NCBI GenBank assembly: GCA_035690425.1
Contig: DASSKO010000068.1
Span: forward strand, 1-15,445
Origin: DASSKO01 sp035690425
GTDB taxonomy: Bacteria > Actinomycetota > Actinomycetes > Propionibacteriales > Nocardioidaceae
DNA length: 15,445 nucleotides
Reading direction: 5' to 3'
Made by a program: the position numbers and the translations under genes
In this document: positions 1 to 7,409 of the stretch, piece by piece
Numbering within the stretch: the stretch's first letter is position 1
Layout of the letters: each line of letters begins with the position of its first letter
The notes under the pieces: generated by a model
Database searches by the model: none
Told to the model about the DNA's origin: nothing
What the model saw: the letters and a program-made list of their open reading frames with translations, nothing else

Positions 1-1922
1 TCTTCCCCGGTTCCGCGCTGGCGCGGAAGCCGCCGGCGTGGGTGATGGCCGCCGAGCTGGTCGAGACCTCTCGGCTCTTCGCGCGCACGGCGGCCAAGAT
101 CGACCCCGCCTGGGTGGAGCGGCTCGCCGAACACCTCGTCAAACGCAGCTACAGCGAGCCGCACTGGGAGAAGAAGCGCGCCGCCGTGATGGCGTTCGAG
201 CGGGTCACCCTGTACGGCGTACCCGTGGTAGCGCAGCGCAAGGTGCCCTACGCGCGAGTCGACCCGGAGCTCGCCCGTGAGCTGTTCATCCGGCGTGCGC
301 TGGTGGAGGGCGAGTGGGACACGCGGCACCGCTTCCTGCGGGACAACGCCGCGCTCGTCATCGAGGTCGAGGAGCTCGAGCAGCGCACCCGCCGGCGCGA
401 CATCCTGGTCGACGACGAAGTGCTCTTCGACTTCTACGATGCGCGCGTCCCGCAGCACGTCGTGTCGGGAGCGCACTTCGACGCCTGGTGGAAGAAGGCC
501 CGACGGCGCAGGCCCGACCGGCTGCACTTCGACCGTGACCTGCTGATGCGGTCCGACTCCGGCGAGGTCGACGCGGCGGCGTACCCGGACACCTGGCACA
601 GCGACGGTCTCACGATGCCACTGAGCTATGCCTTCGAGCCCGGCGCGGCCATGGACGGGATCACGGTCGACGTGCCGCTGGCGCAGCTCGCAGACCTCGA
701 CCCCGCCCGCTTCGAGTGGCAGGTGCCGGGCCATCGCCGGGAGCTCGTGACCGAGCTGATCCGGTCACTGCCCAAGCAGCTGCGCCGGCACTTCATCCCG
801 GCGCCGGACCATGCGCGCGCCGTCCTGGACCGGATCGATGCCGAGGAGCCGTCGCTGCTCGACGCGCTCGGCCGCGAGCTGCACCGGATGAGCGGGGTCC
901 CTGTCCCCCGCGATGCCTGGCGGTTCGACAAGCTGCCGGTGCACCTGCGGCTCACCTTCCGGGTGATCGACGACGAGGGCAGCACGGTCGACGAAGGCCC
1001 CGACATCGCCGAGCTGCAGCACCGGCTGCGCCCGAAGACGCAGGCGCGGCTGTCCGCCGCTGCGACCGGGCTCGAGCGCACCGGGCTGACGGAGTGGAGC
1101 CTGGGCGAGCTGCCGCGCACGTTCGAGACCGAGCACGACGGCCACCCGATCACTGGCTACCCGGCACTGGTCGACGAGGGACGCAGCGTCGGCGTCAGTG
1201 TCTTCCACACCGCGGAGGAGCAACAGCACAGCATGCGCCTGGGCACCCGCCGACTGCTGCTGCTCGCAGTCGCCTCGCCGATGCCGGCCGTGGTCAAGCG
1301 GCTGGACAACCGTGCCAAGCTCGCACTGAGCGCGTATCCCGGTGGCGGCATCGGCCCGCTGCTCGACGACACCCTGACCGCGGCCGTCGACGCGTTGGCG
1401 AGCCGGCACGGTGGCCCTGCCTGGGACCAGGCAGGCTTCGAGCGGTTGCGTACGGCGGTGCGCGCGGACCTCTACGACACCGTCGACGCGGCACTGCAGC
1501 AGGTGCAGCGCATCGTCGACCTCGGCCAGACGCTGCGCGCCGGCCTGCCGCAGGTCAAGGACGCCGAGCTCGTCGACGACGTACAGGCACAGCTCGACCA
1601 TCTGATCGGGCCGGGCTTCGTAACGCACGCCGGCATCGACCGGCTGCCGCACCTGCTGCGGTATCTGCGGGCGGTCGAGCTGCGCCTCGACAAGGCGCCC
1701 CACGACCTGTCCCGGGACCGGGCCGCGATGCTCGTCGTGCACGAGCTGGAGGACCAGCTGCACGAGCAGCTGGAGTCCGCGCCCCGAGACGTCGACCGGG
1801 TCCGGCTCGGCGAGGCGGGTTGGATGATCGAGGAGCTGCGGGTCAGCTTCTTCGCCCAGCGGCTGGGCACGGCGCACTCCGTGTCGGAGAAGCGGGTACG
1901 CCGCGCACTGCAGCGCGAATGA
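1..1922 (+). CDS. hrpA: ATP-dependent RNA helicase HrpA, C-terminal part (5' end outside window)
   Basis: This is the C-terminal half of a DEAH-box RNA helicase of the HrpA type. The reading frame is open from base 3, with no start codon needed, and runs 639 residues to a TGA. The first residues (FPGSALARKPPAWVMAAELVETSRLFART) continue upstream of the first ATG, so the true start lies outside the window. Recognisable segments are HLVKRSYSEPHWEKK, VTLYGVPVVAQRKV, ELFIRRALVEGEW, RRRDILVDDEVLFDFYD and HFDAWWKKARR. These belong to the long C-terminal domain (DUF3418) of bacterial HrpA proteins of about 1,300 residues. The helicase core (Walker A and DEAH motifs) is not in the window. HrpA acts in the cytoplasm on RNA; in E. 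coli it has been linked to mRNA processing and to rescue of stalled ribosomes. The end, VSEKRVRRALQRE, looks natural and intact. Family assignment is from remembered motifs; I am confident of it. Confidence 0.93.
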   Translation, partial: FPGSALARKPPAWVMAAELVETSRLFARTAAKIDPAWVERLAEHLVKRSYSEPHWEKKRAAVMAFERVTLYGVPVVAQRKVPYARVDPELARELFIRRALVEGEWDTRHRFLRDNAALVIEVEELEQRTRRRDILVDDEVLFDFYDARVPQHVVSGAHFDAWWKKARRRRPDRLHFDRDLLMRSDSGEVDAAAYPDTWHSDGLTMPLSYAFEPGAAMDGITVDVPLAQLADLDPARFEWQVPGHRRELVTELIRSLPKQLRRHFIPAPDHARAVLDRIDAEEPSLLDALGRELHRMSGVPVPRDAWRFDKLPVHLRLTFRVIDDEGSTVDEGPDIAELQHRLRPKTQARLSAAATGLERTGLTEWSLGELPRTFETEHDGHPITGYPALVDEGRSVGVSVFHTAEEQQHSMRLGTRRLLLLAVASPMPAVVKRLDNRAKLALSAYPGGGIGPLLDDTLTAAVDALASRHGGPAWDQAGFERLRTAVRADLYDTVDAALQQVQRIVDLGQTLRAGLPQVKDAELVDDVQAQLDHLIGPGFVTHAGIDRLPHLLRYLRAVELRLDKAPHDLSRDRAAMLVVHELEDQLHEQLESAPRDVDRVRLGEAGWMIEELRVSFFAQRLGTAHSVSEKRVRRALQRE

Positions 1923-1941
1923 GCCTTGGACCTCCGTAGTA

Positions 1942-1955
1942 GTTTAATGTTTAAC
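1942..1955. promoter_or_regulatory. AT-rich, nearly palindromic operator-like site before the dioxygenase gene
   Basis: The sequence GTTTAATGTTTAAC is an AT-only islet in very GC-rich surroundings. It reads both as a direct repeat (TTTAA-tg-TTTAA) and as an imperfect palindrome (GTT.AA..TT.AAC). It lies 24 bp before the dioxygenase ATG, and TTTAAT within it could serve as a -10 element. Sites of this shape are typical for MarR-type repressors that sense aromatic or quinone compounds, which would suit the downstream gene. No regulator gene is in the window, so the identity of the binder is inference. Confidence 0.4.
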
Positions 1956-1978
1956 GACATCCCACTTCGGAGGCTCCC

Positions 1979-2758
1979 ATGCAGATGCCGGCGCTCTATC
2001 TCAGTCACGGCGCGCCCCCGTTGGCCGACGACCGCGTATGGACCGCCGAGCTGGCGGCGTGGTCGGCTGAGCTGCCACGGCCCACGGCCATCCTGGTGGT
2101 GTCCGCACACTGGGAGGAGGCGCCGCTGACGCTGGGCGCCACGTCCACGGCGCCGCTGGTCTACGACTTCTACGGCTTCGCCGACCACTACTACTCGGTG
2201 ACCTACCCGGCGCCGGGCGCACCCCACCTGGCCGACCGGGTGCGCCGGCTGCTGCGGTCGGGCGAGCGCGGCCAGGGCCACCCCGTCCAGGACGCCCCCG
2301 ACCGGGGGCTCGACCACGGCGCCTACGTGCCGCTCGTCGAGATGTATCCCAAGGCTGACGTCCCGACGCTGCAGATCTCCATGCCCACGCTCGACCCGCA
2401 GGAGTTGTTGGAGCTGGGCCGACGGCTCGCCCCACTGCGCGAGGAGGGCGTGCTGATCATCGGCAGCGGCTTCACCACCCACAACCTGCGAGCCATCACC
2501 GGGCCAGGCGGCGCGACGCCCTCGTGGTCTGCCGAGTTCGACGACTGGGCACAGCGCGCGGTGACGTCCGGCGACCTCGACGCACTCGTCGACTTCGCGC
2601 ACAAGGCGCCCGCCGCGCAGCTGGCGCATCCGCGGACCGAGCACTGGGCACCGCTGTTCGTCTCCCTCGGCGCGAGCGAAGCACAGGGTCACCGCGGCGC
2701 GTCGGCCGTTGACGGCTTCTGGTGGGGCCTGTCGAAGCGGTCCTGGCAGTTCGGCTGA
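1979..2758 (+). CDS. LigB-type extradiol dioxygenase (4,5-DOPA dioxygenase/YgiD family)
   Basis: A 259-residue protein of the class III extradiol ring-cleavage dioxygenase family, at the usual length for YgiD/DODA members. These enzymes open catechol-type rings (such as DOPA or other substituted catechols) using a non-haem metal. Visible motifs are LSHGAPP (His10), VSAHWEE (His44), LDHGAYVPL (His113), IGSGFTTHN (His168) and TEHWAPLFVSLGA (His222). His10, His44 and His222 are the expected metal ligands; His113 and His168 would be active-site residues. The start is supported by a GGAGG ribosome site at 1969-1973, five bases before the ATG. The gene follows hrpA after 56 bp and precedes a GNAT gene after 12 bp. 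The operator-like AT-rich site in its leader suggests induction by aromatic or quinone stress. The physiological substrate cannot be read from sequence; housekeeping detoxification is as likely as a degradation pathway, since no other aromatic genes are nearby. Confidence 0.9.
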   Translation: MQMPALYLSHGAPPLADDRVWTAELAAWSAELPRPTAILVVSAHWEEAPLTLGATSTAPLVYDFYGFADHYYSVTYPAPGAPHLADRVRRLLRSGERGQGHPVQDAPDRGLDHGAYVPLVEMYPKADVPTLQISMPTLDPQELLELGRRLAPLREEGVLIIGSGFTTHNLRAITGPGGATPSWSAEFDDWAQRAVTSGDLDALVDFAHKAPAAQLAHPRTEHWAPLFVSLGASEAQGHRGASAVDGFWWGLSKRSWQFG

Positions 2759-2770
2759 GATCATCTGCGG

Positions 2771-3274
2771 GTGACCTTCCAGATCCGGCTCGCCGAGCCA
2801 GCCGAGTATGCCGCGATCGGTGCGCTGACCGTCGAGGCCTACCAGTCCGACGAGTTGCTGCACGCCGACTCCGAGTACGTCGCCGAGCTGGCCGATGCGG
2901 CATCTCGCGCCCGTGACGCGGAGCTGTGGGTCGCGGTCGACGAGCATGCGCTGCTCGGCACGGTCACCCACTGTCCGGCGGGATCGCCGTACCGCGAGCT
3001 CGCCGGTGACGGCGAGGGCGAGTTCCGGATGCTGGCGGTCAGCCCCACCCACCGACGCCAGGGTGCCGCGCGGGCACTCGTCGAGCACTGCATCACCAGA
3101 AGCATCGCCGCGGGCGACCGGCAGGTCGTGATCTGCAGCCTGCGGCAGATGCGCGGCGCGCACCGGCTCTACGAGGGGATCGGATTCGTCCGCTGTGCCG
3201 AGCGGGACTGGCAACCGGTGCCAGCGGTCGAGCTGCTGGCGTTCGCCCTCGACCTCCGGCCCGTGTCCAGGTAG
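2771..3274 (+). CDS. GNAT-family N-acetyltransferase
   Basis: A 167-residue acetyl-CoA-dependent acetyltransferase of the GNAT fold. The diagnostic motif A is at about residues 83-104: the beta-strand GEFRMLAV is followed by the acetyl-CoA pyrophosphate loop RRQGAA and a helix (ARALVEHCI). The C-terminal part has the usual ICSLRQMRGAHRLYEGIGFVR segment, with Tyr134 where the general acid normally sits. The substrate is unknown. The start is a GTG 12 bp after the dioxygenase stop, with no Shine-Dalgarno sequence. GATCAT at 2759-2764, six bases before the GTG, could be a weak -10 element of a leaderless promoter; coupling to the upstream gene is the alternative. No in-frame ATG lies near the N-terminus, so GTG is the best choice. 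There is a 17-bp gap to the next gene, which has its own promoter-like sequence. Confidence 0.85.
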   Translation: MTFQIRLAEPAEYAAIGALTVEAYQSDELLHADSEYVAELADAASRARDAELWVAVDEHALLGTVTHCPAGSPYRELAGDGEGEFRMLAVSPTHRRQGAARALVEHCITRSIAAGDRQVVICSLRQMRGAHRLYEGIGFVRCAERDWQPVPAVELLAFALDLRPVSR

Positions 3275-3278
3275 CCCT

Positions 3279-3284
3279 TACCCT
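3279..3284 (+). promoter_or_regulatory. Probable -10 element of a leaderless promoter for the DUF2252 gene
   Basis: TACCCT fits the actinobacterial TANNNT pattern and stands seven bases before the ATG at 3292. No ribosome-binding site lies in between. This spacing puts the transcription start at or next to the start codon, giving a leaderless mRNA. No convincing -35 element was found. Confidence 0.5.
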
Positions 3285-3291
3285 GAGTGGC

Positions 3292-4596
3292 ATGCAACGA
3301 CAACAACAGATCGTCGACGTACTCGTCGAGGCGTTCGAGCCACTGCTGAAGGCCGACCCCGCCGGTTTCCGCACCAAGTTCCGGAAGATGGCAGCCAACC
3401 CGTTCGCGTTCTACCGCGGGAGCGCGTGCCTGTTCTTCGCGGACATGGCCGGCTTGGACGACCGCTGGGCCGACGAGCGCACCCGGCGGATCTGGATTCA
3501 CGGCGATCTGCACGCCGAGAACTTCGGCACCTACATGAACTCCGAGGGCATGCTCGTCTTCGACGTCAACGACTTCGACGAGGCCTATCTCGGGCACTTC
3601 TCCTGGGACCTGCGCCGCTTCGTGGCCAGCCTGGCGCTGATGGGCTGGCAGAAGGCGTTGCCGGATCGGGCGGTGCGTGACCTTGCTGCGGTCTACCTGC
3701 GCTCGTACGTCGACCAGGTGCAGCGTTTCGTGGCCTCCGACGACGACCACGAGTTCGCCCTGCACCTGGACAACACCTACGCCGCGATCCAGTCCGTGCT
3801 GCAGTCGGCGCGTGCGTCGACCCGGGTCGGGCTGCTCAACTCGACGACGCTCGTGCAGGAGAACCAGCGGCGGTTCACCCCCGCCGCCAACACCCGCCAG
3901 CTCGACGACTTCGAACGGTCGGTGGTGCTGGCTGCGTTCGAGCGCTACCTGGAGACCATTCCCCAGCACAAGCGCAGCCAGCGCGACGTGTACTACGACG
4001 TCAAGGACGTGGTCGGCCGCAGCGGCTTCGGCATCGGCAGCGCCGGGCTGCCCGCCTACAACGTGCTCATCGAGGGGCCCAACCAGGCGCTGGAGAACGA
4101 CATCGTGCTGTCGATGAAGCAGGGCAACGTCGCCGCCGCCAGCCGGGTGGTCGACGACGAACGGGCGCGTGCCTACTTCGAGCACGACGGGCACCGCACC
4201 GTCATCAGCCAGCGCGCGCTGCAGGCGCACACCGACCCGCACCTGGGCTGGACCTCCATCGACGGCACCGGCTTCGTCGTCGCCGAGCTCTCCCCCTACG
4301 AGGACGACCTCGACTGGGCCGAGATTACCGAGCCCGACGAGCTCCGGCCACTCCTGGAGAACCTCGGCCGCGCGACCGCGAAGGTGCACTGCGCCTCCGA
4401 CGAGGACAGCGACCAGGACCTCGTGGACTTCCAGACCGAGGACGCGATCGCCGGCGTCATCGCCGGCGACGTCGACGGCTTCGTCGACGACCTGGTGGAG
4501 TTCGGGATGGCCTACGCTGTCACCGCCCGCGAGGACCACGCGCTGTTCGTCGAGGCGTTCCGCGAAGGCAAGATCGCCGGTCTGTCCGCGACGTGA
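3292..4596 (+). CDS. DUF2252 protein with kinase-like catalytic motifs
   Basis: A 434-residue cytoplasmic protein of the DUF2252 family, of unknown function. The family hallmarks are present: RGSACLFFADMAGL (residues 42-55), HGDLHAENFG (70-79) and FDVNDFDEAYLGHFSWDLRR (90-109, described by key residues H70, D72, N77, D91, D94, D96). The HGDxHxxN and DFDE motifs resemble the catalytic and metal-binding loops of aminoglycoside phosphotransferase-like kinases. A glycine-rich stretch (GRSGFGIGS, 242-250) and a strand ending in LSMKQ (Lys276) come later and look like the nucleotide-binding lobe, so the order is swapped relative to normal kinases. It has no signal peptide or membrane segment. It starts at an ATG with no Shine-Dalgarno, behind a leaderless-type -10. 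Its stop overlaps the GTG of peptide deformylase by 4 bp (GTGA), so the two are co-translated. Substrate and activity are unknown; the kinase reading is inference. Confidence 0.9.
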   Translation: MQRQQQIVDVLVEAFEPLLKADPAGFRTKFRKMAANPFAFYRGSACLFFADMAGLDDRWADERTRRIWIHGDLHAENFGTYMNSEGMLVFDVNDFDEAYLGHFSWDLRRFVASLALMGWQKALPDRAVRDLAAVYLRSYVDQVQRFVASDDDHEFALHLDNTYAAIQSVLQSARASTRVGLLNSTTLVQENQRRFTPAANTRQLDDFERSVVLAAFERYLETIPQHKRSQRDVYYDVKDVVGRSGFGIGSAGLPAYNVLIEGPNQALENDIVLSMKQGNVAAASRVVDDERARAYFEHDGHRTVISQRALQAHTDPHLGWTSIDGTGFVVAELSPYEDDLDWAEITEPDELRPLLENLGRATAKVHCASDEDSDQDLVDFQTEDAIAGVIAGDVDGFVDDLVEFGMAYAVTAREDHALFVEAFREGKIAGLSAT

Positions 4597-5189
4597 CGGA
4601 GACCACCAGGATGACCAGCCTGCCCGCCGGCGGCAACGTGCGCCCGATCGTCCGCTGGGGCGCTGCGGTGCTGCACCGCCCGCTCAAGGACGTCGAGGTC
4701 TTCGGCGACGAGCTCGCCGCACTCGTCGCCGACATGGCCGCGACCATGCAGGCCGCCGACGGCGTGGGACTGGCGGCCAACCAGGTGGGTGTCGACCTCA
4801 AGGTCTTCGTGTTCGACTGCCCCGACGAGTCCGGCACCCGGCAGCAGGGCGTCGTGTGCAACCCCGTCCTGGAGCTGCCCGAGGGCCGTGACCGCAGGCT
4901 CGACGAGGACGACGAGGGGTGCCTCTCGCTGCCGGGCGCCTTCCAGCCGTGCGCACGTCCGGACTTCGCCACGGTCACGGGCGTCGACCACACCGGGGCG
5001 CCGGTGACCTACCAGGGCGACGGCCTGCTGGCCCGATGCCTGCAGCACGAGACCGACCACCTGTTCGGCAGGGTGTTCGGTGACCGGCTCGGCAAGCGTG
5101 CGCGCAGGAAGCTGTACAAGGAGGCCGAGGCGGCGGCGGACGACTTCCCCGTCGGGTGGCCCGCGGACAAGACCGCAGCGACGCCCTGA
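4593..5189 (+). CDS. def: Peptide deformylase
   Basis: A 198-residue metalloenzyme that removes the formyl group from the initiator methionine of nascent proteins. All three active-site motifs are intact: GVGLAANQVG (57-66), EGCLSLPG (108-115, Cys110 as metal ligand) and QHETDHLFG (151-159, His152 and His156 as ligands, Glu153 catalytic). Length fits actinobacterial type I-like deformylases. The GTG start at 4593 overlaps the DUF2252 stop (GTGA), which points to translational coupling. An in-frame ATG at 4611 is an alternative start that would leave 192 residues, but it lacks a spaced ribosome site. The usual partner fmt is not adjacent, so this may be one of several deformylase copies. The gene ends 23 bp from the convergent TrmH gene. 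Confidence 0.93.
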   Translation: MTETTRMTSLPAGGNVRPIVRWGAAVLHRPLKDVEVFGDELAALVADMAATMQAADGVGLAANQVGVDLKVFVFDCPDESGTRQQGVVCNPVLELPEGRDRRLDEDDEGCLSLPGAFQPCARPDFATVTGVDHTGAPVTYQGDGLLARCLQHETDHLFGRVFGDRLGKRARRKLYKEAEAAADDFPVGWPADKTAATP

Positions 5190-5212
5190 GCCGCCACTGT
5201 CCCTGCCGGACG

Positions 5213-6019
5213 TCAGCCGCCGGCGAGCACGTAGCAGGCGATGGCGGCCGCGGCGCCCACGTTGAGCGAGTCGATGCCGCCCGCCATCGGGATCTGCGCC
5301 CGCACGTCCGCGGTGGCCATCCACCGGTGTGACACCCCGTGGCCCTCCGAGCCGAGCACCAGCGCGACCCTGTCGTGGTCCGCCACCGCTTCGCCGAGCG
5401 GCACCGCGTCGGCCGCGGGAGTCAGTGCCACCACGGTGAACCCGGCAGCGCGCAGCTCGCCCAGGCCGTCGTACCAGTCGCTCATCCGGGCGTACGGCAA
5501 CGAGAACACCGCGCCCATCGCGACCTTGATCGCGCGCCGGTAGAGCGGATCGGCGCAGCGCGGGGAGAGCACGGCGCCGCCGACGCCGAGCGCCGCGGCG
5601 GTGCGCAGGATCGCACCCACGTTGGTGTGGTCGACGATGTCCTCGAGCACGACCAGTCGGCGGGCGTCCTCGATCACCTCGGCGACGGCGGGCAGCGGGA
5701 GTCGGTGCAGCGCCGCCAAGGCGCCACGGTGCACGTGGAAGCCGGTGACCTGCTCGGCCGCCTGCTCACTGAGCACGTAGCACGGCGCATCGCCGGCAGC
5801 GTCGAGCACGTCGGTGAGACCCTCGAGCCAGCGCGGAGCCATCAGCAGTGAGCGCACCGAGTAGCCGGCCTGCACCGCGCGTCGCACCACCTTCTCCCCC
5901 TCGGCGATGAACATGCCGTGCTCGGCCTCGAGGCTCTTGCGCAGTGCGGTGTCGCGCAGCCGGACATAGTCGCCGAGCCGCGGGTCGGCCGGGTCGTCGA
6001 CCTCGATCAGGACGGCCAC
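5213..6019 (-). CDS. TrmH/SpoU-family RNA 2'-O-methyltransferase
   Basis: A 268-residue SPOUT-class methyltransferase that transfers a methyl group from S-adenosylmethionine to a ribose 2'-OH in tRNA or rRNA. The three SpoU motifs are clear: NVGAILRTA (133-141), LGSEGHGV (222-229) and IPMAGGIDSLNVGAA (243-257). Together they form the trefoil-knot cofactor site; Arg139 and Asn253 are the expected key residues. The N-terminal about 110 residues (MFIAEGEKVVRRAVQAG) match the substrate-binding domain seen in TsnR/RlmB-like members. The target nucleotide cannot be assigned. It begins with GTG one base after the cysG stop (TGA-C-GTG), so it is probably the second gene of a cysG operon and translationally coupled. 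No separate Shine-Dalgarno was needed to choose this start. It converges with deformylase. Confidence 0.9.
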   Translation of the reverse strand: MAVLIEVDDPADPRLGDYVRLRDTALRKSLEAEHGMFIAEGEKVVRRAVQAGYSVRSLLMAPRWLEGLTDVLDAAGDAPCYVLSEQAAEQVTGFHVHRGALAALHRLPLPAVAEVIEDARRLVVLEDIVDHTNVGAILRTAAALGVGGAVLSPRCADPLYRRAIKVAMGAVFSLPYARMSDWYDGLGELRAAGFTVVALTPAADAVPLGEAVADHDRVALVLGSEGHGVSHRWMATADVRAQIPMAGGIDSLNVGAAAAIACYVLAGG

Positions 6020-6020
6020 G

Positions 6021-7253
6021 TCAGCGCACGTCCTCGAGCGTGCGGGCCACCGCCACCACCTCGCCGACCACCACGACCGCGGGCGGGCGGATGGCGTGCT
6101 CCGTCACGTCGTCACCGACCTTGGCCAGGGTCGAGAACATCGTGCGCTCGGTCGGCATGGTTCCCTCCTGCACCACCGCGACCGGCGTGTCCGGTGCCCG
6201 GCCGTGCTCGACCAGCGCGGCGCCGATGGCCGGCAGCGTGTCGACTGCCATCAGCAGCACCAGGGTGCCCCGCAGCCGGCCGAGTGCCCCCCAGTCGACC
6301 AGCGAGTCCGGGTGGCCGGGAGGGAGGTGGCCGGAGACGACGGTGAACTCGTGGGTCACCCCGCGATGCGTGACCGGGATGCCGGCCCGGGCGGGCACCG
6401 AGATCGCACTGGTCACGCCGGGCACGACCTGCCAGGCCACGCCGGCCCGCGCGCATGCCAGCGCCTCCTCGAAGCCGCGGCCGAACACGAACGGGTCGCC
6501 GCCCTTGAACCGCACGACCCGCTGACCGGCCAGCGCCCGTTCGACCAGCACCCGGTTGATCTGGTCCTGGCTCTTGGCGCGGCCACGGGGCAGCTTCGCC
6601 GCGTCGATCACCTCCACGTGGGCCGGCAGCTCGTCGAGCACGTCGCGAGGGGCCAGCCGGTCGGCCACGACGACGTCGGCCTCGTGCAACGCGCGCCTGG
6701 CGGCCGAGGTCAACAGCTCGGGGTCGCCCGGGCCGCCTCCCACCAGCGTGACGCCGGCCGTCTTGTCGTGGTGGGCGCTGGCCTCGACCGTGCCGTCGTG
6801 CAACGCATCGACGATCGCGTCGCGCAGCGCCGCCGACCGGCGCGGCGTGCGGTTGCCCAGCACCGCGACCGTGGTGTCCCCGTGCCGCCCCACCGCCGGC
6901 GTCCACGCGGTGGCCCGGGTCGCGTCGTCGGAGCGGACGCAGAACACTCGGCGGGCCTCCGTCGCCGCGGACACTGCGTCGTTGACCGCGTGGTCGTCGG
7001 TGGCCGCCACGACATACCAGGCCTCGTCGACGTCGGTGTCCAGGAAGCCGCGCTGCAGCCAGGTGACCTCGCCGGCCGCGATCATGCCTTCCAGCGCCGG
7101 CGTGACCGCGGGGGACACCACCACGACGTCCGCGCCGGCTGCAAGCAGCCCGGGGACGCGGCGCTGCGCGACGTGGCCCCCACCGACCACCAGCACCCGG
7201 CGGCCACTGAGGAACAAGCCGGCCGGGTACGGCGGGTGCTCGGGCTGGCTCAT
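6021..7253 (-). CDS. cysG: Siroheme synthase: precorrin-2 dehydrogenase/uroporphyrinogen-III C-methyltransferase fusion
   Basis: A 410-residue fusion that makes precorrin-2 from uroporphyrinogen III using S-adenosylmethionine and oxidises it toward sirohydrochlorin, supplying siroheme and possibly cobalamin. The N-terminal domain (about 1-155) has the NAD-binding loop VVGGGHVAQRR (22-32) and the aspartates of VRSDDA (109-110) where the catalytic Asp is expected. The methyltransferase domain (about 167-405) shows VGGGPGDPELLT (171-182), FKGGDPFVFGRG (249-260) and VPGVTSA (277-283). It is shorter than the 457-residue E. coli enzyme. The region matching the E. coli Ser128 loop reads VAVLGNRTPRR, so that serine is absent. 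I chose the ATG at 7253 because GGAG (complement of 7261-7264) lies seven bases before it; the GTG two codons upstream is too close to that site. In-frame TAG codons lie just upstream, so the 12-bp repeats are leader, not coding. Confidence 0.93.
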   Translation of the reverse strand: MSQPEHPPYPAGLFLSGRRVLVVGGGHVAQRRVPGLLAAGADVVVVSPAVTPALEGMIAAGEVTWLQRGFLDTDVDEAWYVVAATDDHAVNDAVSAATEARRVFCVRSDDATRATAWTPAVGRHGDTTVAVLGNRTPRRSAALRDAIVDALHDGTVEASAHHDKTAGVTLVGGGPGDPELLTSAARRALHEADVVVADRLAPRDVLDELPAHVEVIDAAKLPRGRAKSQDQINRVLVERALAGQRVVRFKGGDPFVFGRGFEEALACARAGVAWQVVPGVTSAISVPARAGIPVTHRGVTHEFTVVSGHLPPGHPDSLVDWGALGRLRGTLVLLMAVDTLPAIGAALVEHGRAPDTPVAVVQEGTMPTERTMFSTLAKVGDDVTEHAIRPPAVVVVGEVVAVARTLEDVR

Positions 7254-7265
7254 GCGCACTCTCCA

Positions 7266-7313
7266 GGATCGCTACCGGGATCGCTACTGGGATCACTACT
7301 GGGATCGCTCCAA
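7266..7313. repeat. Four tandem 12-bp repeats in the cysG leader
   Basis: Unit GGATCGCTACYG on the + strand. The copies are at 7266-7277 (GGATCGCTACCG), 7278-7289 (GGATCGCTACTG), 7290-7301 (GGATCACTACTG) and a degenerate 7302-7313 (GGATCGCTCCAA), followed by CGGTAG. On the cysG strand the unit reads CAGTAGCGATCC. Each full copy places a TAG in frame with cysG, so the array cannot be an N-terminal extension. It lies 13 bp before the cysG ATG and would be transcribed if TACCGT (complement of 7313-7318) is the -10 element. Confidence 0.85.
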
Positions 7314-7409
7314 CGGTAGTGCGAGGGCCGCGCCGCGCCCCTCGCCCAGCCGGGGGTCGAGACCGGTCAGCCGTGGCGTAGTCCTGGCGCGGAGCGCACC
7401 CGAGCGATT

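Noticed and set aside
3169..4539. A 456-residue minus-strand frame opposite the DUF2252 gene
   Set aside because: Its composition (Val, Gly, Glu, His rich) is that of a mirror frame and no domain is recognisable, whereas the opposite strand has clear family motifs.
5190..5212. An intrinsic terminator between the convergent deformylase and TrmH genes
   Set aside because: The 23-bp gap has no stem followed by a T-tract.
7266..7313. The 12-bp array as a CRISPR
   Set aside because: The units are contiguous with no spacers, far shorter than CRISPR repeats, and no cas genes are present.
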